64,000 nucleotides of DNA from a virus. The notes beneath the pieces were generated by a model. That model searched no databases, was not told where the DNA came from, and saw nothing but the letters and a program-made list of their open reading frames with translations. The first letter of the stretch is position 1. Each line of letters starts with the position of its first letter. Positions 40,502 to 48,946 of the stretch are shown here, one piece after another. Location of the stretch: positions 62,001 to 126,000 of IMG/VR virus record IMGVR_UViG_3300020596_000014. The stretch is one strand, 5' to 3'. The translations under genes were made by a program, and so were the position numbers.

Positions 40502-41758
40502 ATGACCACGTCTTTCGCTTCCATCCCTAATCCTACGCCGTACGGGTTCTTCAACTCGGATCCAATCTTCCAGTGGGAGGCCGATGCCGCCTACACGTGG
40601 GTCCGACGTCGACTCGGCGACGACGTCATCACAGTTGAACTGACAAAGAAGCAGGTCTGGTCCGCGTTGGAGGAGTCATTTCTCGAGTACGGACGGCTCG
40701 TCGGCCAAAATCAGATCACGTCACAAATGGCCTCCTTGCTTGGCATCAATCAAGCCTTCTCAGGTAGCGTCGTCAACGGTCAACTCTCGTCGTCTTTCTC
40801 GATGACCGGTCTGTACCCTCAGACGTCGTTCGACTTTTTGATGCGTCAGGCTGACGCTTACGCTGCGTATGCGGGTCTCGGCGGCGTCTACGACAGCTAT
40901 CTCACGTACATCGACACTGAGGTCGGTCGACAGGATTACAATCTGTACACGGAGCTTCGTCGCGGCGACGGCCCACAGAGCGGATCTCTACTCATTGCCA
41001 CCGTTCCGAGCGCCTCGATGGACAGTAAGATTCGTGTCTACGAGATGTTCCACTTCGAGCCGCTCGCCGGTCTGAGCTACCTGCTCAACGGTGCCACGCT
41101 CCAAAACTACCTCGCGACCGAATTCAGCTACGAATCATTCACGAACCCATCCGTCTTCTACATGACACCCGTGTATGAGGATATTCTTAGGCGTGGCGCG
41201 GTCAAGACTGCCCACCGAGTTCGACGCTCGAACTACACGTACAAGATTCAGGGTCGCAACCTGCGCATCTTCCCCACACCGACCTACCAGAACGGCGCGA
41301 ATCGTGTTTGGATGCGCGTGGCGCTCAACTTCGACAACTACAGTTCTATCAATCCAGCAGAAGCTCCGTACGGTTACGGGACGAAGCTCGCCTCAAACGG
41401 GAAGATCGCGACTCCGGGCCAGGTCCCCATCACGATCGTGCCGCCGGCTTCAATCAACGAGGTAGGTCGTCAATGGGTTCGTCAGTACATGCTGGCGATT
41501 TGTAAAGAGACTCTCGGACGTGCGCGCAGCAAATTCGACACCATCCCCATCCCGGGTAGCGAGCTCAAGCTAGACGGCGAGAAGTTGATCGGTGAGGCTC
41601 GTGAGGACATGGAAAAGCTAAAGACAGCCTTCCTCGAGTTCCTTGGTGAGTTGACATACGACCAGGTAATCGAGCGTGAGGCTAATAAGGCTGAGGCTCT
41701 CGCTCGCATCATGAAGTTCATGCCGATGCCACTTGGCAAGGGTCTATCGATTCGGTGA
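40502..41758 (+). CDS. 13: Neck protein, gp13-like
   Basis: 418 residues (T4 gp13: 309). N-terminal FNSDPIFQWEADAAYTWVRR is a conserved neck-protein start. The C-terminal third, QYMLAICKETLGRARSKFDT, then DGEKLIGEAREDMEKLKTAF, matches the family pattern in which helix L-A-x-x-K-x-x-L-G-x-x-R-S-K is followed by E-x-R-E-D-x-E-K-L. With gp14 it seals the portal after packaging and provides the tail docking site. A gp14-like and a gp15-like gene follow. Confidence 0.75.
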   Translation: MTTSFASIPNPTPYGFFNSDPIFQWEADAAYTWVRRRLGDDVITVELTKKQVWSALEESFLEYGRLVGQNQITSQMASLLGINQAFSGSVVNGQLSSSFSMTGLYPQTSFDFLMRQADAYAAYAGLGGVYDSYLTYIDTEVGRQDYNLYTELRRGDGPQSGSLLIATVPSASMDSKIRVYEMFHFEPLAGLSYLLNGATLQNYLATEFSYESFTNPSVFYMTPVYEDILRRGAVKTAHRVRRSNYTYKIQGRNLRIFPTPTYQNGANRVWMRVALNFDNYSSINPAEAPYGYGTKLASNGKIATPGQVPITIVPPASINEVGRQWVRQYMLAICKETLGRARSKFDTIPIPGSELKLDGEKLIGEAREDMEKLKTAFLEFLGELTYDQVIEREANKAEALARIMKFMPMPLGKGLSIR

Positions 41759-41978
41759 CCTCGTAGATGGTCTCGTTCTCGATCAGTTTGAGAACGTCAT
41801 TTTCGTACATGACTCCGGTTTCCCCGATTGATAAGTGATCGCTGAAGCCACAAGACCAAACGATCTCAAAGGCGATGTTGCATTCATCGTGAGTCACTTT
41901 GAGATTCGCGAATCTCACAAACGCTATCTCCCCTTTATAGCCGATGCGAACGAAGAGCTTACCGTCATAATCGTTCAT
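41718..41978 (-). CDS. Small unknown protein
   Basis: 86 residues, minus strand, beta-rich (YDGKLFVRIGYKGEIAFVRF, then NIAFEIVWSCGFSDHLS). Its end overlaps the neck gene's end by 41 bases, and its start overlaps the upstream minus gene as ATGA. No family recognised. Confidence 0.5.
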   Translation of the reverse strand: MNDYDGKLFVRIGYKGEIAFVRFANLKVTHDECNIAFEIVWSCGFSDHLSIGETGVMYENDVLKLIENETIYEVTESIDPCQVASA

Positions 41979-42400
41979 CTTTTGACGCGAGTGAATCGCT
42001 CTCGCGTGCCGTCGGCGTGGTGGACGACGACTGTCTCGCGCATCGAATAAATCTCCCCAGATAATGAATCCTCGATGCTCTTCCCATAGATGGAAGGGGT
42101 AGACGTACCCTTATCGTTGCGCCAGATCGATGACCACCTGTCGCCGCAGCAATCGCAATCACGCCCTGTTGCGCAGCCGGCGAAGTAAACGCCGATTTTC
42201 TCGGCTCGCTGATTCGCTTCGTCGGCGGTGCGAGCGGCGATGATCACGTTCTCGCCGAAGTTGTCGTCAACGTGGAACACGCCGCGGCTGTTGTTTTGCC
42301 TGAACTCGTAGTACTTGACTTCACTAGTACCAAGCGGTAGAAGCGGGCTTTTGTCAAGCTTGCGCTCGATGATCAATGTTACAGACTTGGTGTTCGCCAC
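41975..42400 (-). CDS. Conserved unknown phage protein with cysteine motif
   Basis: 141 residues, minus strand. The segment ENVIIAARTADEANQRAEKI, then GVYFAGCATGRDCDCCGDRW, is a pattern I recognise from small proteins of large phages (domain of unknown function, with a C-x-C-C-x-x-R-W box). A beta-like first half precedes it. It is the middle gene of a three-gene minus-strand cluster inserted between gp13 and gp14-like genes. Function unknown. Confidence 0.6.
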   Translation of the reverse strand: MANTKSVTLIIERKLDKSPLLPLGTSEVKYYEFRQNNSRGVFHVDDNFGENVIIAARTADEANQRAEKIGVYFAGCATGRDCDCCGDRWSSIWRNDKGTSTPSIYGKSIEDSLSGEIYSMRETVVVHHADGTRERFTRVKR

Positions 42401-42666
42401 GGCGGGTCGCCTTTCTCAATGTACGGGGTCGGGTTGCAGAGGGTAGGAACGGAGATAACGAATGTCCCGCCGTCGAACTTGAAGATGACGGTGTCACGTC
42501 GCCGGACACATGGGCCACCACCGTACCCACCGCCACCGCCACCGTCCTCAACGGGAAGCTCACGATCATCCCAGACACTCGCGTCTTCGCGCTCGGTCTC
42601 AGACCCGTCAGTCGAGTCGCAGGCGACGAGTAAAGAAAAGAGTCCGATCGTGGTCCACGCTTTCAT
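42379..42666 (-). CDS. Predicted lipoprotein
   Basis: 95 residues from the ATG at 42666. MKAWTTIGLFSLLVACDS is a short lipoprotein signal with lipobox L-V-A-C, so Cys16 would be lipidated. The mature part is acidic, then Gly-rich (GGGGGGYGGG), with two further cysteines (GGPCVRR and PTLCNP). A longer form from 42714 would put residues before the signal and is unlikely. Lipoproteins encoded by phages often act at the host envelope, for example to block superinfection; that is inference here. Confidence 0.65.
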   Translation of the reverse strand: MKAWTTIGLFSLLVACDSTDGSETEREDASVWDDRELPVEDGGGGGGYGGGPCVRRRDTVIFKFDGGTFVISVPTLCNPTPYIEKGDPPWRTPSL

Positions 42667-42707
42667 ATGGTCGAAGCATAGTTCGCTCCACGTACTTAGA
42701 CGAGAAG

Positions 42708-43364
42708 ATGTCACGTTTTTTCATCACTCAACGAGAGCAGAATCTGATCTCGGACCTCACCAAAGAGATCTTCCGCGACATCGCGGGACAGGTGATCTAC
42801 TACTACGCGATCTCCGAGGTAAAGACGCGCGCTCATGAGGTCTACAACGAGTCGCCTGAGAAGGTTTGGGACACACCGATCGAACTGCCGGCTCTCGTTG
42901 GGTCGCCTGTGAGTGAGACGAAGACCGACATCTTCGGCCCGGGCGTGCTGCAGAAACTCGAGGTATTCCTCCATTACCGCGATTTGCTTGAGATCGGTCT
43001 CGAAGTGTGCGACGGTGATTTCATCCGCTACGGCGATACGCTGTACGAGATCACCAACATTGAGCGACTGAAGAATGTGTACGGTCACGCCGAGTCGCTC
43101 GACGGGTTAAAGTTGACATGCACCCAATCCCGCAAGGGTCAGATCGATGCGCCTCAGATCGGGCCGTCTGACATCATGTACTCCGACCCCAACGCGGTCA
43201 AGAAGGACTTCGAGCAGTCCCGCGGGAAGAAGATGCGCGACGACGAGCCGACCGGTGATAAGCGTGATCTGCAGGAGACTGGCGTACTAGAAGAGCCTAT
43301 CGCCGGTCCGGCAAAGATCGTTGAGGACCCAACCGGCTCTGACTTCTATGGAGACAAGTGGTGA
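42708..43364 (+). CDS. 14: Neck protein, gp14-like
   Basis: 218 residues from ATG 42708; a longer reading from 42510 is basic nonsense antisense to the lipoprotein. RFFITQREQNLISDLTKEIF, the late ISEVKTRAHEVYNESPEKVW, and YGDTLYEITNIERLKNVYGH resemble the neck/adaptor proteins between gp13 and gp15 in T4-like phages. The C-terminal 70 residues are charged and flexible. Assigned mainly from order (gp13-gp14-gp15-gp18). Confidence 0.55.
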   Translation: MSRFFITQREQNLISDLTKEIFRDIAGQVIYYYAISEVKTRAHEVYNESPEKVWDTPIELPALVGSPVSETKTDIFGPGVLQKLEVFLHYRDLLEIGLEVCDGDFIRYGDTLYEITNIERLKNVYGHAESLDGLKLTCTQSRKGQIDAPQIGPSDIMYSDPNAVKKDFEQSRGKKMRDDEPTGDKRDLQETGVLEEPIAGPAKIVEDPTGSDFYGDKW

Positions 43365-44572
43365 CAACTCGCTTCAACTCAGGTGACTCTCGAGGTGTTC
43401 CCTCGGGCTACGAAGGTAACGCCTCACCCGAGGACGTGCGCGTCCCGTCGTGCGGTCTCGAGGATCTCGACAAGGCTTTCTTTAAGGTCTTGCGCGACGG
43501 CGTCGCGTTCCAGATTGGCAATGACCCTTCGAAACAACAGAGGGTGCCCATCGTCTTCGCCGTCGGCGAGAAGTGGAGCATGCTGAAGTCCGGTCGTGCC
43601 CTTCGTGACAAGAACAAGACGCTGATCCTACCGCTCGTCACCGTTCGTCGCGTGGGCATCGAGCAAGGAAAGGAAGACATCACCGGTCGGGGCATGAATC
43701 AACAGGTTGGACAGTACACTGTCCGAACCAAGCTCGACCCGCGTGACCGAGCCTATCAGAATATTCTCAACAAGCTTGCCCTGCCCAACTCTGTCGATGC
43801 CCCTGGCGAGCGTGAGTTTGACGAAGAGGGATCGCTAACGACGACTCGCGACGGCACGCAGGCGAACGCCAACGATGCTGACGTTCGCTCCGGAGGCCTG
43901 CTTGCGCCCAAGCTTGGCGTCAATGTGTGGCAGATTGTTACGCTCCCAACTCCGCAGTTTTACACGGCGACCTTTGAGCTCACGATTTGGGCTCAATACA
44001 CACAACACATGAATCAGATGTTAGAGAGACTGATGGTGTCGTTCCTGCCCACCGGTCGACGCACCCTGCGGCTCGAGACCGACAAGGGTTACTGGTTCGT
44101 CGCCTACTTCGACGAAGGTTACTCCTCGGAGGACAATGCTGACTCGTCGACCGGCGAGGAACTCATTCGCAAGTACAAGTTGACTGTCAAGGTGCCGGGG
44201 TACATTGTCGAGTCCAACAGCCCAGGTACGCCTTCCGGCGTGCGAAAGTTTGTCTCGGCCCCGCAGATCTCGTTTGTGACCGGCGGAGAGCAGACTGACA
44301 CGTTCTTCTCGAATGGCATCCCAGCCGACTCCGACCCGTACGCCGCGGCTGACGATCCAGATCGTGAATATTTACTCAACGACCCGAGTCAACACCCACA
44401 AAATCGTGTCGATCAGCTAGTTGAGCGGGTCGTCGTGAACACGGTGGTCAACCCGTTTACAGGTCGACGCGAGCCCGAGTACGCTCGGGTTATCAGCAGA
44501 AACACCTCAACCGGCGAATCTGTGCTCGTCCCAGACGATGGGATCGGACTACGTATCTTGTCATCCAGATGA
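43358..44572 (+). CDS. 15: Tail completion/sheath stabiliser, gp15-like
   Basis: 404 residues; GTG 43358 or the adjacent GTG 43361 (overlapping the gp14-like stop). The core, RVPIVFAVGEKWSMLKSGRA, then RTKLDPRDRAYQNILNKL, then VWQIVTLPTPQFYTATFELT, then KYKLTVKVPGYIV, fits gp15, which caps the finished tail and joins it to the neck. The N-terminal 40 and C-terminal 120 residues are extensions relative to T4 (272). A 7-bp hairpin (CGTCTCT-CTCT-AGAGACG) follows at 44575-44592 but lacks a T-run. Confidence 0.75.
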   Translation: MVTTRFNSGDSRGVPSGYEGNASPEDVRVPSCGLEDLDKAFFKVLRDGVAFQIGNDPSKQQRVPIVFAVGEKWSMLKSGRALRDKNKTLILPLVTVRRVGIEQGKEDITGRGMNQQVGQYTVRTKLDPRDRAYQNILNKLALPNSVDAPGEREFDEEGSLTTTRDGTQANANDADVRSGGLLAPKLGVNVWQIVTLPTPQFYTATFELTIWAQYTQHMNQMLERLMVSFLPTGRRTLRLETDKGYWFVAYFDEGYSSEDNADSSTGEELIRKYKLTVKVPGYIVESNSPGTPSGVRKFVSAPQISFVTGGEQTDTFFSNGIPADSDPYAAADDPDREYLLNDPSQHPQNRVDQLVERVVVNTVVNPFTGRREPEYARVISRNTSTGESVLVPDDGIGLRILSSR

Positions 44573-44656
44573 TTCGTCTCTCTCTAGAGACGACTTCCTA
44601 CCTACCGTCGCGTAGTTACGTACGGCGTCTCACAAACGCACAGGAGACATCTAAGC

Positions 44657-47600
44657 ATGGCTGAGCAGACCTTTCGATCTCCCGGATTTTTCGATACTGA
44701 GACTGATCTCTCAGTACGACAGGAATTGGCCCCGGCCGGCGTCCCCGCTGGTCTCGTTGGAGCCTCTACACGAGGCCCTGCGTACGTGCCCGTCACCGTC
44801 CGTGACTTCGCTAACTTCAAGCAGATCTTCGGAGACCTCGATGTTCGATACCCCGCTCCGTACGCGGCAAACGAATTCCTCAAACATCGTAGCGCGCTGA
44901 CCTTCCTCAGGGTCCTTGGCGCCGGTGCACTTGACACCTCGGGCGACATCCTCCGCTTTCAATCAACTGGTCAATGTCGGAACGCCGGCTTCGTCGTGAC
45001 CGGCTCGACCGCAGCGAACGACTCCACCGGCCGCCACATGGGTGCTGTTCAGTTCCTCGTCGCGAAGCATACACTTCGCGCGAACGAAGCCTATGGCTTG
45101 CCGATGTTCACGAACAACTCCAGCTACGCAGGCTCGATCGCGAACCTCGTCCGCGGCGTTGTGTTCCTCGCCTCCGGCACTCGTATGATGGTACTCGACG
45201 GCAACCAGACTGCGCAGGGCGCCTTCAGTGCCGCGGGCCCCGACGACGTGGCCACGGTCACCAGCGGCAAGTTCAAGCTCATCCTCTCCTCCTCGAACGG
45301 TACCTCCTTCGGCGTCACTGACGGGAACGTCGGTCTCAAGATCTTTACCGCCTCGATGGACCCGTCGAGCTCTGACTATTTCGCGAAACTGCTCAACTCG
45401 GACCCCGAGAAGTTTGCGACCGAGCAACATCTCGTCTACGCCGACTACGCGGTCGACGACGAGCTCGCCACGGCCGCCGTCGTGGCTGTCGTGTCTGGCT
45501 CGAACAACACATCGGCCAACTCGGGCGACACCTCGAGGAAGTTCCGTGACATGTTCGGGCATTTCGACACGAAGTACCGCGCGCCTGCCTCGCCGGTCAT
45601 CATCTCGCAGCCCTTCGGCGCGACCGAGTACGACCTCTTCTCCGTCGAGGCGCTCGACGACGGGGAGTACGCAAATCAACTCTACAAGATCTCGATCTCT
45701 GACCTTAAGATCTCGAGCGATCCGGCCGACTCGTACGGCACATTTACACTGCTCGTCCGCGCTTTCGCCGACAACGACGCGACGCCCGACATCCTTGAGC
45801 AGTACTCGCAGTGCAGTCTGAACCCGGATTCCTCAAACTATATTGCTCGTAAGGTCGGCGACCGTAAGGTCACGTTCAACTTTGAGAGCGAGAATCTCAA
45901 CGAGCGTCGCCTGCTGGCTTCTGGTCGATACGCGAACCAGTCCCGTTTTATCCGCGTTGTCATGGCTGACCAGGTTGAACGCAAGCTCACGCCGGCCAAG
46001 GCCTTACCATTTGGTTTCCACGGTATGGAGGTTCTCAAGACCAATGATATGAACACGGATCGACCCGGCGCTGTCGGTCTCGTCCGCCTCTCGCACTTCG
46101 GCAACGCTTCGACAGACAGCGCGCTGCTCTCTGGTTCGATCGTCCCCCCGGTCCCCTATCGCTTCAAGGTGACCAAGGGTGAGGTTGCGACGTCTGGCTA
46201 CATCGGCAATCCCGGCCCCACCGAGCTCGCCTCGCCGAACTTCTACTGGGGCGTCAAGTTCGACCGGAACACCACACCACTCAACCCGAATGTTGTGACT
46301 GACAAGAACACGCTTATCGAGAGTCTCACGAAGTTCATGGGCATCCGTAAGCTTGACGCCGTCGTCACTGGGACGAACGCCGACCTGTTGAACAACAACA
46401 AGTTCACCTTGGCGCGCGTCGCCTTCTCGAACACGACGCTCGTCGACCTGACGGGCACGATCGATGCACACATGAAGGAAGCCGCTTACCTGCGCAACGG
46501 CACGGTCAACCCGTCCACGTACACAGTCAACGATGGCACCATCACCAACCGTCTCACGCTCGCAGCGCTCGTTGCAGCAACGTCAAGCGTTCAGTTCAAC
46601 CGCTTCTCGCCTTATGCGAAGTTCTCAACGTTCCTGCACGGCGGTTTCGACGGCGTGAACATTCTCGACCGCTCCGCTCGCCGGATGTCCGACAAGGCGG
46701 TGTCCTTCGACGCTCTTGGCGGCGCTGAGGCTACCTACGTTTCGCCCGGACTCGCACAAAACCAGGCCGGCACGGCGACGAGCAACAACACTGTCGTGGC
46801 GTACAAGACGGCCATCGACATCATGACCAATCAGTTCTACGTCAACACAAACATTTTGACGATCCCGGGTGTCCGTGAGTCGTACGTCACGAATTACGCA
46901 GCTCAGAAAACTAAGGAGTACGGCATGGCGATGTACCTCATGGACATCGCAGGCTACGACGACACCAACTCTCGCCTCTACGACGACTCGACGACTCGCC
47001 CTGACGTAACGAACACGGCGAAGGCGTTCGATGGTCGAGCGGTCGATAACGACTACTCGGCAACCTACTTTCCGGACGTCTTCGTCCAGGATGTGGTCAA
47101 CAAGCGCGTTGTCAAGGTCCCGGCTTCGGTTGCGGCGCTTGCGGCGCTTGCGTACAACGATCGGATTGCGTACCCCTGGTTCGCGCCCGCCGGCTTCAAT
47201 CGCGCTGCGCTCGACTTTGTCAAAAACATCGCCACGCGACTCAACTCCGCCGACCGCGACGCTCTCTACGACGTTCGCATCAACCCGATTGCGACTTTCC
47301 CCAAGCAGGGCTTCGTAATCTTTGGACAGAAGACGCTCAAGGCTTCTAAGAGCGCGCTCGACCGTGTCAATGTGCGTCGACTTCTACTTGAGGTCAAACG
47401 TGTCGTCGTCGACATTGCGCTCAAGCTGCCGTTCGAACAAAACACACCCGGCATTCGCGACCAGTTCGTCCGCGACGCTTCGACGCGTCTCGGCATCATT
47501 CAGACCCAGGCCGGTGTTGAGTCCTTCAACGTCGTCATGGACGACACCAACAACACCACGGCCGACAAAGAAGAGAACAAGCTCAACGGTCGCATCATGA

Positions 47601-47674
47601 TCGTACCCACTCGCACGATCGAGTTTATTAGCATTGATTTTGTGATCACAAACTCCGGCGTGGACTTTACCTAA
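44657..47674 (+). CDS. 18: Tail sheath protein gp18, first paralogue
   Basis: 1005 residues (T4 gp18: 659). N-terminal FRSPGFFDTETDLSVRQ and GLVGASTRGPAYVPVTVRDF are typical of sheath proteins. The C-terminal domain, RIAYPWFAPAGFNRAALDFV, then GFVIFGQKTLKASKSALDRV and NVRRLLLEVKRVV, is the most conserved gp18 region. About 350 extra residues sit in the middle, likely surface domains. It forms the contractile sheath. A second copy-type gene of nearly equal length lies at 48947, separated by an antisense endonuclease gene. Confidence 0.92.
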   Translation: MAEQTFRSPGFFDTETDLSVRQELAPAGVPAGLVGASTRGPAYVPVTVRDFANFKQIFGDLDVRYPAPYAANEFLKHRSALTFLRVLGAGALDTSGDILRFQSTGQCRNAGFVVTGSTAANDSTGRHMGAVQFLVAKHTLRANEAYGLPMFTNNSSYAGSIANLVRGVVFLASGTRMMVLDGNQTAQGAFSAAGPDDVATVTSGKFKLILSSSNGTSFGVTDGNVGLKIFTASMDPSSSDYFAKLLNSDPEKFATEQHLVYADYAVDDELATAAVVAVVSGSNNTSANSGDTSRKFRDMFGHFDTKYRAPASPVIISQPFGATEYDLFSVEALDDGEYANQLYKISISDLKISSDPADSYGTFTLLVRAFADNDATPDILEQYSQCSLNPDSSNYIARKVGDRKVTFNFESENLNERRLLASGRYANQSRFIRVVMADQVERKLTPAKALPFGFHGMEVLKTNDMNTDRPGAVGLVRLSHFGNASTDSALLSGSIVPPVPYRFKVTKGEVATSGYIGNPGPTELASPNFYWGVKFDRNTTPLNPNVVTDKNTLIESLTKFMGIRKLDAVVTGTNADLLNNNKFTLARVAFSNTTLVDLTGTIDAHMKEAAYLRNGTVNPSTYTVNDGTITNRLTLAALVAATSSVQFNRFSPYAKFSTFLHGGFDGVNILDRSARRMSDKAVSFDALGGAEATYVSPGLAQNQAGTATSNNTVVAYKTAIDIMTNQFYVNTNILTIPGVRESYVTNYAAQKTKEYGMAMYLMDIAGYDDTNSRLYDDSTTRPDVTNTAKAFDGRAVDNDYSATYFPDVFVQDVVNKRVVKVPASVAALAALAYNDRIAYPWFAPAGFNRAALDFVKNIATRLNSADRDALYDVRINPIATFPKQGFVIFGQKTLKASKSALDRVNVRRLLLEVKRVVVDIALKLPFEQNTPGIRDQFVRDASTRLGIIQTQAGVESFNVVMDDTNNTTADKEENKLNGRIMIVPTRTIEFISIDFVITNSGVDFT

Positions 47675-47693
47675 GTCTTTGACTTGATTAGAT

Positions 47694-48869
47694 TTACTCG
47701 TGCGGGTTTTTCTCTGAGAAGAGTAGACCCGCGCGGTAATCAAGCTCCCAGACGAACTTGAGCTCGTAACCGAGCTCGAGAATGCGTCGTTGTTGCTCGA
47801 GCGCTTCGAGGTAAAGACTACCCATACGGTGACCGTTCTTTGTGTTGAGCGTGTCAGGCGCGTGCTTGCGGGGGTCGCCGTGCCAGTAAGTGCCGAAGAA
47901 CTCGTAGACCACACGCTCAACCATTCCGTCGGCTCTCATTTGACTGCCGACGATGCGAACTTGACGATGCTCACTGTCGTCGGGAATGCCGATCGCGTTC
48001 AACCATTTTCGTTCGACTTTAGAGACATTGTCGGCGCATCGCATGCATCCTTGACCGACATTGATGTGTTTGAAAGGTCTTTGCCAAAACGAACCATGTG
48101 AGAAACACATGATTTTGACGGGTGTGGAGTTATTCACGTAAGTGACTTCGGAGTAGTCGTAACGCTCTCCGTGCACGTTCTTGGCGTCTATGACGAACTC
48201 GTCAAACGTGCGCTTGAATGATCCGTAACATTTGGGGCATCCGCTCATCTGGTGAATGTGAGTGTCGTAGCGCTGTTGAAAGGCTCCATGTACGTGACAT
48301 ATGATCGTGAACGGCGTTGACGAGTTGACGTAGACTTGCGATGGGTACTCGTACGTGTCGCCGTGAACCTGACGGGCTCGTGCGACGACCTCATCGAGCG
48401 ATGGAGTGTTCGTCGCTCTCACGCGTTCGATGGAGCATTCGGGGCAGCCGGTCTTGCTTCTAACGTGATCATTTGGAGACATCCAGAACGATCCATGCGT
48501 TGGACACAAGATTTTGCCAGGCGTCTTCATTTCAACATACTCAAAGGCGGTGTAGTCGAAGATTGTTGAGTGAGTCTGACGCATTCTATTGACGACAGCG
48601 TCTAGCGTGAGCTTGTTTGGAGGAGACCGTTGTACTTCGATCTGTTGCTGCATGACGCGTTGATGCACACACTTGGGACATCCGGAGCGATTGAAGAAGT
48701 GGTTACCATAGTTTTGAAAAAAGCTTCCGTGTTCACGACAGACGATCTCTCCTTTTATTCGTAGAGTCGTGTAGACGAACTTCGAGTAATCGTAAGTTTC
48801 ACCATGCACCGATCTCATGCGCGAGATGACAGTGTCTTGATCTAATCGAGGCGGTCCAGAACGTCTCAT
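47694..48869 (-). CDS. Homing endonuclease with four zinc-finger repeats, antisense between sheath genes
   Basis: 391 residues from the internal ATG giving MRRSGPPRLDQD; an upstream start at 48983 would run back into the sheath-2 gene. It has four repeats of about 65-75 residues of the form VHGxxYDYSxVxY...IxCxxHGxFxQ...H...GCPKC, a DUF723-like zinc module. The C-terminal nuclease shows VERVVYEFFGTYWHGDPRKH, then EQQRRILELGYELKFVWELD, matching the EDxHD/Vsr-like active site. It stands between two sheath genes on the opposite strand, so it is a free-standing homing gene. Confidence 0.8.
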   Translation of the reverse strand: MRRSGPPRLDQDTVISRMRSVHGETYDYSKFVYTTLRIKGEIVCREHGSFFQNYGNHFFNRSGCPKCVHQRVMQQQIEVQRSPPNKLTLDAVVNRMRQTHSTIFDYTAFEYVEMKTPGKILCPTHGSFWMSPNDHVRSKTGCPECSIERVRATNTPSLDEVVARARQVHGDTYEYPSQVYVNSSTPFTIICHVHGAFQQRYDTHIHQMSGCPKCYGSFKRTFDEFVIDAKNVHGERYDYSEVTYVNNSTPVKIMCFSHGSFWQRPFKHINVGQGCMRCADNVSKVERKWLNAIGIPDDSEHRQVRIVGSQMRADGMVERVVYEFFGTYWHGDPRKHAPDTLNTKNGHRMGSLYLEALEQQRRILELGYELKFVWELDYRAGLLFSEKNPHE

Positions 48870-48946
48870 TGCTACGATAGTAGCTACTGATGATTTATCA
48901 GCTCGATTCGAGAGCTGAAATTGAAGCGGTCGCTTAGTTACCAAAC

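Noticed and set aside
42510-42707. N-terminal extension of the gp14-like protein
   Set aside because: The extra 66 residues are Arg/His-rich and lie antisense to the lipoprotein gene; ATG 42708 gives a sensible neck protein start.
44575-44592. Hairpin after the gp15-like gene as a terminator
   Set aside because: A 7-bp stem is present but is followed by ACTTCC, not a T-run; it may be a processing or random hairpin.
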